Shown here piece after piece: positions 37,478 through 48,237 of a DNA stretch of 64,000 bases (position 1 is the stretch's first letter; each line of letters starts with the position of its first letter). A program made the translations under genes and the position numbers. Location of the stretch: contig DWXH01000023.1 of NCBI GenBank assembly GCA_019119305.1, positions 1 to 64,000 of the forward strand. Direction: 5' to 3'. The DNA comes from Candidatus Alistipes merdigallinarum (GTDB taxonomy: Bacteria > Bacteroidota > Bacteroidia > Bacteroidales > Rikenellaceae). Below the pieces are notes generated by a model. It was not told where the DNA came from and ran no database searches. It worked only from the letters and a program-made list of their open reading frames with translations.

Positions 37478-38660
37478 TTCCCTTACCGTTCAATCTCTCG
37501 GGTCCCAACAAAAACACGTATGGCTCAGTCCCGATCTTCGTAAACGCTATTTTATCACTGCCTCCCTCCCGGACTCCCAACGACCGGAGAATCGTCTCGA
37601 CCGAGTAGGGAAACTCTTTTTTCATCACCTCGCAACGTACAATACTCAAATCCTTCAACCGCCGACGCAATGATTTGGGATGATAGGGTATCGACTCCCG
37701 GAGCGGAAACAGCCGTCCGAAAAAGTGCTCCGGTTCCGATCTGAAAAGGCAGTACCCGCTCGGCGAAGTCGCAAAAGCCCCGAGACGTGCCGCATAACGT
37801 CCGACCAAACGTGCCTTACCCAATCCCACATCCGGAACACCGAACCACACGTAAGGAGGCTCGAACGCCTCCGCTTCGGCCTGCTGCCCACTTCGATCGA
37901 AAAGCAGCGAATCCTCTTCGGAACGTGACACCCGAATCGTCCCCGATTCAGGCTCCGGGTCGGAGGAAACACGCACCAAAACCTCCTTGCACTCTCCGCG
38001 GAGCGACATGACCTCGACCGAAGCCACATCACCGAAAATCCGGAACGTCTCCTCCACATCGAACATCGGCGACAGTTTCGCCACAACACTCTTTCCCTTT
38101 TTCAGCAACTCGGGCAAAAGTCCGAGGAGATTCGGAGAACAATCCTCCAGCAGAAACACCTTACGGGTTCCGTCACGCCGTGCCGGATCAATATAGAAAA
38201 GATCGGCCCGCCCGGCAAACGCATCGATGAACCGTTCCGCCGTATCACACACAACCTCCATGTTGTCCGCCCCGAGACGTCCGAAATTGATCTCGGCCAC
38301 ACGGGCCGTCACCGGATCCCGTTCGACCGCGATCACCCGTTTGAACCGACGGCTCAAAATGTAGGCATCGACTCCCAACCCGCAAGTCAGATCGACACAC
38401 AGATCTCCCGCATATCGTCTCCTTCGGGCCACATCCTCGCTGCTCGACTGTTCGAACGCCAGCGGCGGTATAATACACCCCGCCCGGTAATAGGAAGGAA
38501 GCTTTGTCCGAGCCCGTTGCAGATATTTGACCTGCGTCGCCAAAAGAGCTCCATACTCCCGCGCATGCAGAGCCACCCGATCGGGAGGCTCTTCTCGCAG
38601 ATCGAACAACCTCCTTTTGACCGCTTCGCTATCCAATATTTCAACCTCTTCCAACGTCAT
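37455..38660 (-). CDS. Class I SAM-dependent methyltransferase with THUMP-like C-terminus
   Basis: DLCVDLTCGLGVDAYILSRRFKRVIAVERD; LFYIDPARRDGTRKVFLLEDCSPNL. Confidence 0.87.
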   Translation of the reverse strand: MTLEEVEILDSEAVKRRLFDLREEPPDRVALHAREYGALLATQVKYLQRARTKLPSYYRAGCIIPPLAFEQSSSEDVARRRRYAGDLCVDLTCGLGVDAYILSRRFKRVIAVERDPVTARVAEINFGRLGADNMEVVCDTAERFIDAFAGRADLFYIDPARRDGTRKVFLLEDCSPNLLGLLPELLKKGKSVVAKLSPMFDVEETFRIFGDVASVEVMSLRGECKEVLVRVSSDPEPESGTIRVSRSEEDSLLFDRSGQQAEAEAFEPPYVWFGVPDVGLGKARLVGRYAARLGAFATSPSGYCLFRSEPEHFFGRLFPLRESIPYHPKSLRRRLKDLSIVRCEVMKKEFPYSVETILRSLGVREGGSDKIAFTKIGTEPYVFLLGPERLNGKGNDNGKEE

Positions 38661-40179
38661 AGTTCAACCTGTTTTTCGAGAATCCGCCGACCCGCTCCTC
38701 ATAAAGTTTCCATCCCAACACGGCAAGTCCAAGCAGAAAATAAAACAATACGATCCAATACCCTTCGACATGGATTTTCCCTATGCCGGCAACCGGCGTG
38801 GAGGCAGCCCACGAGACGGTTCCATTCTGAATCCGCAACACCACTTCGATCAGCGCGCTGCACACACCATTCAACCACGGGAACGGCAAAATCAGCCAGA
38901 CAAGCCCAAGCAGAATACAGACAAAGGCCGTAAATATCACCACCGGATTGATCAGCAGGGACATCAACGGCAGGTTTCCGAAATTATAAAGGACGATCGG
39001 CAACGTTCCGATCTGAGCCGCTGCACCGAGCAGGAGTGAGCTCCACAAAATATCCAACAACTTGTTGCGGGACAAGCGCTGACGATACATGCGCGGATAG
39101 AAGAAAAGGATCGACAGCACCGCCGCAAAAGAGAGCTGGAAACTCACATCATAAAGATAAAACGGACGGATAGCGAGCATCAGCGTCGCTGCACCCAGAA
39201 CGATATTGTACCCGCCACCAACAACCGAGCAGGCAAACGCGAGTTGTGCACCCGAACACATGAGCGCTGCACGGACCACCGACGGCGAAAGCCCCGCCAT
39301 GACCGCATAGAGCCACAACGCCAATATGACCAGCACGTTTTTCAGAATATGTCCTCTACGGAACAATACGAGCCAACCGAACAGCATGTTGGCGATAATC
39401 AGCACAAACCCCATGTGCAATCCCGAAACCGCCAGAATGTGTGCCACACCGGTCCGGGAGTACTCCTCTTTGAGGCGGGGGTCGAATGCTCTCTTCTCTC
39501 CGGCCACCAATGCCGCAACCATATCCTTATCCGCATCGTCGATGTTCAGTTGTGCGATACGGTCCACCGCTGCCTGATGCAACATCGAGGCAGTTCGAAT
39601 CAACCGTCGGCCGTTCCCCTCCAGACGAGCCACGATACCGTTTTCTACGACATACGTCCGCGCACTGATTCCACGACTCCGCATCAACTTTCCGTATCGG
39701 CTTCCCGTCGTATCGAGCGGATTCAAATATCCGGTCACGCAAAGCTGATCGCCGACGGCAACCCTCATCGAAGTATCCACCCGCAACTCGATCCGCTCAT
39801 CGGTCGGGGTCCATGTACCCGCAGCCGCATCGGTCCGACGGAACGATCCGACATCCGCCGTTGTTCGCTGCCATCTTCCCTGTGTGACCGGCGTATCGTT
39901 CACTTCCAAAACCATCGCCAAACGAGCTCCACGCGGCATCACCTCCCTTGTTGCAGCAATTGCCGTCACCAAAATACCGCACATGAACAGTGCGGCAGCC
40001 GAATAGCATCCGCCCCATACGCTCTTGCGCAACGCCCATGCAAGCAGATAACAGACGATCGTCGCCGACACGATTACCCAATCGGGCGCCGTGACATAGC
40101 CGAACGCAAAAATCCCCGCCGCAAAGCAGGGCAGAATTTTCAGAAAAGGTGTAATGCGTAATCGTTCGGAGAGCAACAT
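38641..40179 (-). CDS. comEC: ComEC/Rec2 family competence protein
   Basis: EYSRTGVAHILAVSGLHMGFVLIIANMLF; GLSPSVVRAALMC. Start MLLSERLR avoids a 95-nt overlap with yifB. Confidence 0.9.
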   Translation of the reverse strand: MLLSERLRITPFLKILPCFAAGIFAFGYVTAPDWVIVSATIVCYLLAWALRKSVWGGCYSAAALFMCGILVTAIAATREVMPRGARLAMVLEVNDTPVTQGRWQRTTADVGSFRRTDAAAGTWTPTDERIELRVDTSMRVAVGDQLCVTGYLNPLDTTGSRYGKLMRSRGISARTYVVENGIVARLEGNGRRLIRTASMLHQAAVDRIAQLNIDDADKDMVAALVAGEKRAFDPRLKEEYSRTGVAHILAVSGLHMGFVLIIANMLFGWLVLFRRGHILKNVLVILALWLYAVMAGLSPSVVRAALMCSGAQLAFACSVVGGGYNIVLGAATLMLAIRPFYLYDVSFQLSFAAVLSILFFYPRMYRQRLSRNKLLDILWSSLLLGAAAQIGTLPIVLYNFGNLPLMSLLINPVVIFTAFVCILLGLVWLILPFPWLNGVCSALIEVVLRIQNGTVSWAASTPVAGIGKIHVEGYWIVLFYFLLGLAVLGWKLYEERVGGFSKNRLNYDVGRG

Positions 40180-40192
40180 GACGGATCGTTTT

Positions 40193-41728
40193 TCAATTTC
40201 CCCAACTGTCTCGATCGAGTGTTCTGTATCCGATCGCTTCGGCGATGTGTGCCGGTTCAATCTGCTCCGTTCCCGCCAGATCGGCAATCGTCCGGGCCAC
40301 CTTGATGATCCGATCGTAAGCCCGGGCGGACAGGTTGAAGCGCTCCATAGCCCGCCGCAACAGTACGCTCGACTCCTCCGAGAGCGGACAGAACTCCCGC
40401 AAACAGCGGCTGTTCATCATCGAATTGGTGTGAATCGACATACCAGCAAAACGAGCGGACTGAATCTTACGTGCCGCCACAACCCGCTGCCGGATAACCG
40501 CACTCGACTCCTCTCCACCGCTCCGGGAGAGTTCGTCAAACTCCACGGGAATGACCTCGATGTGCATATCGATCCGATCGAGCATCGGGCCCGAAATCCG
40601 GTTCATATATTTGAACACCGCACCGGGCGAACAGACACACGCCTTCGTCGGATGGTTATAATAGCCGCAAGGGCAGGGGTTCATCGCCGCGATCAACATA
40701 AAGTTCGCCGGGTACTGAACCGTATATTTCGATCGGGAAACCGTAATCATGTGGTCTTCCATAGGCTGCCGCAGAGTCTCCAACAGGTTTCGGCCGAATT
40801 CGGGCAACTCATCGGCAAACAGAATGCCGTTATGGGCCAGCGAAATCTCCCCCGGCATAGGTGTCGAACCGCCTCCGGCCAAGGCCGCCTGTGAGGTCAG
40901 ATGATGCGGCGCCCGGAAAGGTCGGGTCAACATCAATCCCGCATGGGCACCCAATTTTCCGGCAACGGAGTGAATCTTGGTCGTTTCGAGGGCCTCTTCG
41001 AGGGTCATCGGCGGCATGATCGAGGGCATGCGTCGGGCCAGCATCGTCTTACCCGATCCCGGAGGTCCGATCATCAGCACGTTGTGTCCGCCGGCAGCAG
41101 CGATTTCCAACGCCCTTTTGGCCCGGACCGCTCCCCGCACATCCGCAAAATCGAGGTCAAAAACTTCAGACTCCTCGCGAAACAGCCGTTCCAGATCGAT
41201 CCGAACCGGTGTCAACTCTTTTTCTCCCCGCAGAAAATCCACCACCTCGCGCAGATGTTCTACACCGTATACCTCCAATCCATCAACTACAGCAGCTTCT
41301 GCTGCATTATGGGCCGGTAATATAACTCCTCGAAAGCCCTGTTTCTTCGCCTCCAACGCAATGGGCAATGCACCCCGAACCGGCAACACCGATCCGTCAA
41401 GCGACAGTTCACCCATAATCACGAAATCAGCGATCCGTTCGTCCGACAGCTGTTCCGATGCCGCCAATATGGCGATAGCGATCGGCAGATCGTAAGCCGA
41501 GCCCTCCTTTCGGATGTCGGCAGGTGCCAGATTGACCACTATCTTCTTTCCGCTCATCCGATAGGAGCAGTTTCCGAATGCGGCACGAATCCGTTCCTGA
41601 CTCTCCCGAACCGCATTGTCGGGCAATCCGACCATATACATGCCTATGCCTTGCGTAATATTCACCTCAACAGAGACCGTCAAGGCCTCTATACCGATCA
41701 GTGCACTCGCATAGCTTTTGACAAACAT
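40193..41728 (-). CDS. YifB/ComM-like Mg-chelatase-family AAA ATPase
   Basis: MIGPPGSGKTMLARRMPSIMPPM; RPFRAPHHLTSQAALAGGG; MNPCPCGYYNHPTKACVCSPGAVFKYMNRISGPMLDRIDMHIEV. Confidence 0.95.
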   Translation of the reverse strand: MFVKSYASALIGIEALTVSVEVNITQGIGMYMVGLPDNAVRESQERIRAAFGNCSYRMSGKKIVVNLAPADIRKEGSAYDLPIAIAILAASEQLSDERIADFVIMGELSLDGSVLPVRGALPIALEAKKQGFRGVILPAHNAAEAAVVDGLEVYGVEHLREVVDFLRGEKELTPVRIDLERLFREESEVFDLDFADVRGAVRAKRALEIAAAGGHNVLMIGPPGSGKTMLARRMPSIMPPMTLEEALETTKIHSVAGKLGAHAGLMLTRPFRAPHHLTSQAALAGGGSTPMPGEISLAHNGILFADELPEFGRNLLETLRQPMEDHMITVSRSKYTVQYPANFMLIAAMNPCPCGYYNHPTKACVCSPGAVFKYMNRISGPMLDRIDMHIEVIPVEFDELSRSGGEESSAVIRQRVVAARKIQSARFAGMSIHTNSMMNSRCLREFCPLSEESSVLLRRAMERFNLSARAYDRIIKVARTIADLAGTEQIEPAHIAEAIGYRTLDRDSWGN

Positions 41729-41777
41729 ACGGACGTTGGGGTTATTTAAACGTTTTTATAGACTTGTTCTCTCGAGA

Positions 41778-43379
41778 TCAGAACGGAGAATTTTCATCAT
41801 CGGGCGGAGCTCCGAATCCACCCAGGCTCTCTTTCGCTCCGCCAAGCGATCCGGACGGGATGCCGAATTCGCCATATCCTCCGAAATCGTTCAATGCTCC
41901 GGCAGCACCGGCTCCACCGCCGTCAATCGCCGAACCGAACTCCTGATTCATACCACCCGACATCATGCCGCCATCCATCGAAATGTCGTCATAATCCAAA
42001 AACTTGGCCTGCTCCTTACGGAAACGCAACTTGATCGTATCGACAGCCCCGTTACGGTGCTTTGCCACAATGATTTCGGCCATACCCTGCGTCGAATTGC
42101 CCGCTTCGTCCACATTCAGTCCATAATATTCGGGACGATGGATGAAGGCTACCAAGTCGGCATCCTGTTCGATCGCTCCGGATTCACGCAGGTCGGAGAG
42201 CTGCGGACGTTTGTCTCCGCCCCGGGACTCCACCGAACGGTTCAACTGCGACAACGCGATAATCGGGATGTTCAGCTCCTTGGCAATCGCCTTCAGCGAA
42301 CGGGAGATCATGGCAACTTCCTGCTCCCGATTACCCCGTGTATCGACCGATGCCGTCATCAACTGCAAATAGTCGATAACTATTAACTGGATATCATACT
42401 GGGTTTTGAGCCGACGGGCCTTCGAACGGAACTCATAAATCGACAGCGCCGGCGTATCATCGATAAAGAGGGGAGCACCGGCAAGGGGTTTGATCGAGGC
42501 TTCGAGATGTTTCCACTGTTCGGGAGTCAGTTGCCCGTTACGCACGTCCCGGGAGTCAAGTCCCGACTCACCGACGATCAGTCGCATCATCAGCTGCTCG
42601 GCACTCATTTCCAATGAGAAAAAGGCCACCCCCTTCTCGTAATCGACCGCAACGTTCCGGGCCAACGAAAGGACAAAAGCCGTCTTACCCATAGAGGGAC
42701 GTGCCGCAATAATAATCAAATCCGAAGGCTGCCACCCCAGCGTCAAACGGTCCAAATGGGTGAATCCCGACGGCACGCCGCTAAAACTGCCTTCACGTTT
42801 GGAGGCCTCTTCGATTGCCTGCAACGTCTTCGTCAAAATATCTTTCGATTTCTGCACATCGCGTTTGACGTGTCCCTCCGACACTTTAAAAATCTCTCCT
42901 TCGGCCAGATCGATCAGGTCGGTCACATCCATCGACTCGTCGTAGGCTTTTTTCTGTATTTCGGTCGCCGCCCGGATCAGCTCACGTTGCACGAACTTCT
43001 GGGCGATAATCTTACTGTGGTATTCGACGTGCGCCGCTGAACCCACCTTTTGGGTCAACTGGGCGAGATAAGCCGCACCACCCACCGCCGAAAGTTTCCG
43101 ATTCTGTTTCAACTTCTCGGTCACCGTATAGAGGTCGATCGGCTTCAGCTCCATCGACAGATCGAGAATCGCCTTATAGATAATCTGATGTGCTTCTTTA
43201 TAGAAAGCTTCGGGCGTAATTACGCCCTGTACTTCAATCACCGCATCCTTCTCCAGCATCAGCGCCCCCAATACGGCCTCCTCCAGTTCGATGGATTGAG
43301 GCGGGACCAAGCCGACCGAATCGGTCAACACAGAGGCAGCTTCACGATTGTTTTCGTTCGGTGTATACTGTTTTGCCAT
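41778..43379 (-). CDS. dnaB: Replicative DNA helicase DnaB
   Basis: LIIIAARPSMGKTAFVLSLARN; FSLEMSAEQLMMRL; PIIALSQLNRSVESRGGDKRPQLSDLRESGAIEQDAD. Confidence 0.97.
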   Translation of the reverse strand: MAKQYTPNENNREAASVLTDSVGLVPPQSIELEEAVLGALMLEKDAVIEVQGVITPEAFYKEAHQIIYKAILDLSMELKPIDLYTVTEKLKQNRKLSAVGGAAYLAQLTQKVGSAAHVEYHSKIIAQKFVQRELIRAATEIQKKAYDESMDVTDLIDLAEGEIFKVSEGHVKRDVQKSKDILTKTLQAIEEASKREGSFSGVPSGFTHLDRLTLGWQPSDLIIIAARPSMGKTAFVLSLARNVAVDYEKGVAFFSLEMSAEQLMMRLIVGESGLDSRDVRNGQLTPEQWKHLEASIKPLAGAPLFIDDTPALSIYEFRSKARRLKTQYDIQLIVIDYLQLMTASVDTRGNREQEVAMISRSLKAIAKELNIPIIALSQLNRSVESRGGDKRPQLSDLRESGAIEQDADLVAFIHRPEYYGLNVDEAGNSTQGMAEIIVAKHRNGAVDTIKLRFRKEQAKFLDYDDISMDGGMMSGGMNQEFGSAIDGGGAGAAGALNDFGGYGEFGIPSGSLGGAKESLGGFGAPPDDENSPF

Positions 43380-43424
43380 GCCACAAAATTTCTATTCTCA
43401 ACTGAAAGGTAAAGGTACGATTTT

Positions 43425-45209
43425 CTATCGAGAACGCGAACGGTTTTTTGCTATTTTTACGGATCGAGATAGGTAGGGCGTCTCCTTTTTCCAAGTAAAA
43501 AAATAACTCTTCTGCCGCCGTTTCTCCTCTTGCGTCCGAGCGACGTAGACCTTCTCCCCAGTATAGGGATTCACCCCGGTGTAGAACATGACCGACGAAA
43601 GGGTCATCGGAGTCGGGGTCAGGTCCTGAACCTGTTCCAGCCGGAAATTGAGCCGTCGCACCTTTTCGGAGAGCCGCTGCATATCCTGTTCGGTACACCC
43701 CGGATGGCTCGAAATGAAGTAGGGGATCAGCTGATAATTCAACCCTTCCTCGGCGCAAATACGGTGAAAACGCCGGTTCAGATCCTCGAACAGCGAAAAA
43801 GAGGGTTTGCGCATCAGTTTCAGAACCCCGTCTTCGGTGTGCTCAGGAGCCACCTTCAACCGTCCCGATACATGATTCACGATCACCTCACGCAAATAGG
43901 CATCCCGATCCGGTTCGAAAAGGTCATAACGAATCCCGCTGCCGATAAAAGCCTTTTTCACCCCCTTGATCTTTGTCGCCTTGCGGTAGAGTTCGATCAA
44001 CGGCGTATGGTCGTTGTTCAGGTTCCGGCACGGCGACGGATGGAGACAAGAGGGCCGGCTGCATTTGCGGCACAACCGTTCGTCGCGTCCTCCCATGCGG
44101 TACATATTGGCCGAAGGTCCTCCCAGATCGGAGATATATCCCTTGAAGTCGGGCTGTTTCGTCACCCGTTCCACTTCTTTGAGGATCGACCGTTCGCTCC
44201 GACTCGAGACGAATTTTCCCTGATGCACCGAAATCGTACAGAAACTGCATCCGCCGAAGCATCCCCGATGCAGATTGACCGAAAACTTGATCATCTCGTA
44301 GGCCGGAATGGCTCCCTTGTCCCGATAGCGGGGGTGGGGCAGTCGCGTATAGGGCAGGTCGAAGCTGTGATCGAGCTCAGCCTCAGTCAGTTTCGGGTAG
44401 GGCGGATTCACCACCACATACCGATCGCCCACCGGCTCAACCAGCGTCCGCGACTCCATCCGGTTCGACTCGGTCTCAATACGGACGAAATTTTCGCCGA
44501 AAGCCTGTTTGTTTTTCAGACAGGTTTCGAAAGCGTGTAAGCGGATCGGAGCCTCGCCGAGCGAAGCGACATATTTTTCATCGGCCAGAAAGGCCACCTG
44601 GTTCAATTTACGCAACAGATGAAGATTAAATCCGTTGTTGAGCGTCCGGGCAATATCAACCACCACACGGTCGCCCATGCCGTAAGCCAACAGATCGGCC
44701 CCGCTGTCGACCAATACGGAGGGTTTGATCGAATCGCTCCAATAGTCATAATGGGCAAAACGACGGAGCGAGGCCTCGATCCCGCCAATCACCACCGGCA
44801 CATCGGGGAAGAGCTGCTTCAGGATACGGCTATACACGGTCACGGCATAATCCGGACGGAATCCGGCCTTTCCTCCCGGTGTATAGGCATCGTCGCTGCG
44901 CAACCTTTTGTTCGCGGTGTAGTGGTTGACCATCGAGTCCATGCTTCCGGCCGACACGCCGAAAAACAACCGGGGGCGCCCCAGTTTCTTGAAATCACGC
45001 AGGTCGTCCCGCCAGTTGGGTTGGGGGACAATCGCTACCCGCAACCCTTCGGCTTCGAGCAGACGACCGATCACGGCCGCCCCGAACGAAGGGTGATCCA
45101 CATAGGCGTCGCCCGAGAAGAGGATCACATCCAGTTCTTCCCAGCCCCGGGCCCGCACCTCCTTGACCGATGTGGGCAACCAATCCCGTATGTCGTATCG
45201 ATGTTCCAT
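43425..45209 (-). CDS. YgiQ family radical SAM protein
   Basis: SVNLHRGCFGGCSFCTISVHQGKFVSSRS (CxxxCxxC); VVIGGIEASLRRFAHYDYW; VQDLTPTPMTLSSVMFYTG. Confidence 0.96.
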   Translation of the reverse strand: MEHRYDIRDWLPTSVKEVRARGWEELDVILFSGDAYVDHPSFGAAVIGRLLEAEGLRVAIVPQPNWRDDLRDFKKLGRPRLFFGVSAGSMDSMVNHYTANKRLRSDDAYTPGGKAGFRPDYAVTVYSRILKQLFPDVPVVIGGIEASLRRFAHYDYWSDSIKPSVLVDSGADLLAYGMGDRVVVDIARTLNNGFNLHLLRKLNQVAFLADEKYVASLGEAPIRLHAFETCLKNKQAFGENFVRIETESNRMESRTLVEPVGDRYVVVNPPYPKLTEAELDHSFDLPYTRLPHPRYRDKGAIPAYEMIKFSVNLHRGCFGGCSFCTISVHQGKFVSSRSERSILKEVERVTKQPDFKGYISDLGGPSANMYRMGGRDERLCRKCSRPSCLHPSPCRNLNNDHTPLIELYRKATKIKGVKKAFIGSGIRYDLFEPDRDAYLREVIVNHVSGRLKVAPEHTEDGVLKLMRKPSFSLFEDLNRRFHRICAEEGLNYQLIPYFISSHPGCTEQDMQRLSEKVRRLNFRLEQVQDLTPTPMTLSSVMFYTGVNPYTGEKVYVARTQEEKRRQKSYFFTWKKETPYLSRSVKIAKNRSRSR

Positions 45210-45217
45210 CTGCTCTT

Positions 45218-46423
45218 CTATGGGATCAACAGCGAACTGTCGCCGTAACTCAAAAACCGGAATCCGTTATCCAACGCATAACGGTAGACCTCCCGCCATC
45301 GATCGCCGATCAGTGCCGACACGAGCAACAGCAACGTACTTTTCGGCTGGTGGAAATTGGTAATCAACGAGGTCACGATACGAAACCGGTATCCGGGCAT
45401 GATCATGATCCGGGTTGCTGTCCGGATGCGGTCCATACTCTGCGCCTCCATCCATTCGACAAGTGCACCCAACAGTTGTTTTGTCTCCAGCGTTTCGGGT
45501 ACATCGTAGATCTCCCACTGTCCGACAGGCGTTTCGGCATCGGGCGTTCCATGCTGCAGGATCCGGTACCCCAATGCCGGCAACGACTCCAGCGTCCGGA
45601 CCGAAGTGGTTCCCACGGCCGTCACGTTTCCATCGTGCAGGATCAGGTCCCTCAATACCGAAAGCCTGATTTCGAAGTGTTCCGTGTGCATGCGGTGTTC
45701 GGTCACGCGATCCGTCTTGACCGGCAAAAAAGTTCCGGCCCCGACATGCAGCGTCACCTCTCCGAAAGGATGTCCTTCGCGTTGCAACGCCTCGAAAATC
45801 TCGGGCGTAAAGTGAAGTCCAGCCGTAGGCGCCGCCACCGACCCCTCGTAACGGGAATAGACCGTCTGGTAGCGGCTGTTGTCGGAGTCCTCGCTCTCCC
45901 GACGCAAATAGGGTGGAATCGGAATCCGGCCCAACGCATCGAGCAGTTGTCCGAAGGTCATATCGGCATCCCAAGAGAAACGAACAATCTGCTCTTTCTC
46001 TGCCACCTCCACCTTTTCCGCACTCAACCGGCAGGAGACTCCACCGGTCTCGAAATCGATATGCAACGGATCCTCCTTCCACTTTTTCAGATTCCCGACA
46101 ATGCACTTCCACTGTGCTTCTCCCTTTACGGAAAACGCACGTTCGTAATCGGCCGGATCGTACGGCTCAAGGCAAAACACCTCAATCCTCGCTCCGGTCT
46201 CTTTATGAAAAATCAGCCGGGCCCGGATCACCTTCGTATTGTTGAACACAAGCATGCTTCCCTGAGGCAGATGATTCCCGATGTGGCTGAACCGGTCATC
46301 CGAAATCACTCCTCCTTTATATAGCAACAATTTGGAATCTTCCCGGTGTGCCAACGGAAATTTTGCAATACGTTCCTCCGGCAGTGTATAGTCATAATCC
46401 GATATGCGAATTTCCCTCTCCAT
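45218..46423 (-). CDS. queA: S-adenosylmethionine:tRNA ribosyltransferase-isomerase QueA
   Basis: YDYTLPEERIAKFPLAHREDSKLL; VAAPTAGLHFTPEI; VGAGTFLPVKTDRVTEHRMHTE; FHQPKSTLLLLVSAL. Confidence 0.96.
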   Translation of the reverse strand: MEREIRISDYDYTLPEERIAKFPLAHREDSKLLLYKGGVISDDRFSHIGNHLPQGSMLVFNNTKVIRARLIFHKETGARIEVFCLEPYDPADYERAFSVKGEAQWKCIVGNLKKWKEDPLHIDFETGGVSCRLSAEKVEVAEKEQIVRFSWDADMTFGQLLDALGRIPIPPYLRRESEDSDNSRYQTVYSRYEGSVAAPTAGLHFTPEIFEALQREGHPFGEVTLHVGAGTFLPVKTDRVTEHRMHTEHFEIRLSVLRDLILHDGNVTAVGTTSVRTLESLPALGYRILQHGTPDAETPVGQWEIYDVPETLETKQLLGALVEWMEAQSMDRIRTATRIMIMPGYRFRIVTSLITNFHQPKSTLLLLVSALIGDRWREVYRYALDNGFRFLSYGDSSLLIP

Positions 46424-46555
46424 AAACAAAATATCGTTCAATCGTCCGATTTCGGTACAAAGGAAATAAAAATCGACCGTTTTTCACTACACATATGCTT
46501 TCCGCTAAATCTTTTTCCTATTTTTGCTAACAATATGCATTAAAACAGTACGTAC

Positions 46556-47716
46556 ATGAAACGAATCGCTTCGCTTTTTATTCTTCTTTTTTTGGCCGGA
46601 TGGACCGGCACCTCGGCCCAAACCTACCGGTTCGATCACGGGCCCTATCTGCAAGAGCTGACCAATACGGGGGTAACTTTCGTATTCACCACCAACAAAA
46701 AGGGGATTTCGTGGATCGAGCTGAAAGACAATAACGGCAAAATCACCAGCCATTACGACGTAAAAAACGGACTCCGCAACGCTTACACGACCTTCAATAC
46801 GATCAGGGTCGAAGGGCTGCACCCGGATACCCGGTACCAATACCGAATGATCTCCAAGCAGATCACCGACTTCCAACCCTATAAAGTGACCTTCGGCGAC
46901 AGCATCACATCGCAGTGGTACGAATTCTCCACATGGGATCCGAAAACGGAGCGTTGTTCCTTTATTGCCTTGAGCGACATGCATCAGGACCACGACAAAC
47001 TGGCCCAACTGCTGAATCTCGCCGACGTACAAAGCGCCGATATCATCTTCTACGTGGGCGACATGATGAACTATTACGACAACGAAACGGTTCCTTTCCA
47101 GAGCTTCATCGATACGAGCGTTTCGCTTTTCGCTACGGAACGTCCGTTTGTTCTGGTCCGCGGCAACCACGAGACACGCGGCAACAAGGCACGCGAATAC
47201 AACCGCTACGTCCCGAAAAGCGATGGCAAATATTACGGGGCCTACCGCATCGGCGATGTGATGTTCGTCATCATGGATTGCGGAGAGGACAAGCCGGACG
47301 ACTTCTGGGTCTATGCGGGTTTGACCGATTTCGACGGCTACCGCAAGGAGCAGGCCGAGTGGTTCAGTAAAATCATCCAGTCGAAAGAGTATAAAACCGC
47401 CCGTTGGCACGTCGTTATGAACCATTTTCCGCCCATATCCCATCTCGCGGAGGACCACCCGGAACGGCACGGCGTACAACACATGTTGGATCTGTTCCTC
47501 CCGCTATACAAGCGGGCGAAAATCGATCTGATGATCTCGGGACACAACCACAAATATGAGTTCATGTCTCCCGAAGAGTATGATGAGATAAACTTTCCGG
47601 TTATCATCAACAGCACCGAGAGCGTCGCACGCGTAGACATCGATGGGGAAAAGATGGAGGTCAAGGTAGAGGACCGAAACGGCAACGCCCTGAAAACGTT
47701 TACCGTAGAAAAATAA
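46556..47716 (+). CDS. Secreted metallophosphoesterase with N-terminal purple-acid-phosphatase-like Ig domain
   Basis: Signal peptide; GPYLQELTNTGVTFVFTT; LSDMHQD, YVGDMMNYYD, RGNHETRG, SGHNHKYE metallophosphatase motifs. Confidence 0.9.
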   Translation: MKRIASLFILLFLAGWTGTSAQTYRFDHGPYLQELTNTGVTFVFTTNKKGISWIELKDNNGKITSHYDVKNGLRNAYTTFNTIRVEGLHPDTRYQYRMISKQITDFQPYKVTFGDSITSQWYEFSTWDPKTERCSFIALSDMHQDHDKLAQLLNLADVQSADIIFYVGDMMNYYDNETVPFQSFIDTSVSLFATERPFVLVRGNHETRGNKAREYNRYVPKSDGKYYGAYRIGDVMFVIMDCGEDKPDDFWVYAGLTDFDGYRKEQAEWFSKIIQSKEYKTARWHVVMNHFPPISHLAEDHPERHGVQHMLDLFLPLYKRAKIDLMISGHNHKYEFMSPEEYDEINFPVIINSTESVARVDIDGEKMEVKVEDRNGNALKTFTVEK

Positions 47717-47797
47717 TTTCTTACTCCGATCGACTCTTCTTGCCCCTTTTCCCCGATTAAATACGGAAAACGTTCGGCGATTTTGATACAAAATATA

Positions 47798-47805
47798 TAC
47801 CTTTG
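47798..47805 (+). promoter_or_regulatory. Bacteroidetes -7 promoter element upstream of rnpB
   Basis: TACCTTTG matches TAnnTTTG, ~6 nt before the RNA 5' end; no clear -33 TTTG at standard spacing. Confidence 0.6.
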
Positions 47806-47810
47806 CACGA

Positions 47811-48206
47811 CACAGCAGGGAGGCTCTGTCGCTGCTTCCGCCCGCATTGGAGTCCGTCTCCGGTGTGGAGCGGGAGGGGAGGAAAGTCCGGGCAACAAAG
47901 GGCACCGCGCTTCCTAACGGGAAGATCTTCGTGAGGGGATAGCCGCGTAACAGAAAACAACCGCCGCTCGTTCAGAACGGTAAGGGTGAAAAGGCGGGGT
48001 AAGAGCCCACCGCGACCATGGTGACATGTGCCGGCCGTACGTCTCGCGGGTTGCAAGACCATGTATACCGACAGTTTTAAGGACGGCCCGTCCGATGTCG
48101 GGGGGTAGGTTGCTGATGAGCCGGCGGGTGACCGTCGACCTAGATAAATGACAGAGGCCTCGATTCGAGGTACAGAACCCGGCTTACACGCCCTGCTGTG
48201 TTTTTT
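47811..48206 (+). ncRNA. rnpB: RNase P RNA (bacterial class A)
   Basis: 5' CACAGCAGGG pairs perfectly with 3' CCCTGCTGTG (P1), followed by TTTTTT. Conserved GAGGAAAGTCCGGGC, AGAGCCCACCGC, and ACCTAGATAAATGACAG...ACAGAACCCGGCTTA. Confidence 0.96.
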
Positions 48207-48237
48207 ACCTATTCCGATTTTCCCTTCGTTCGACCTA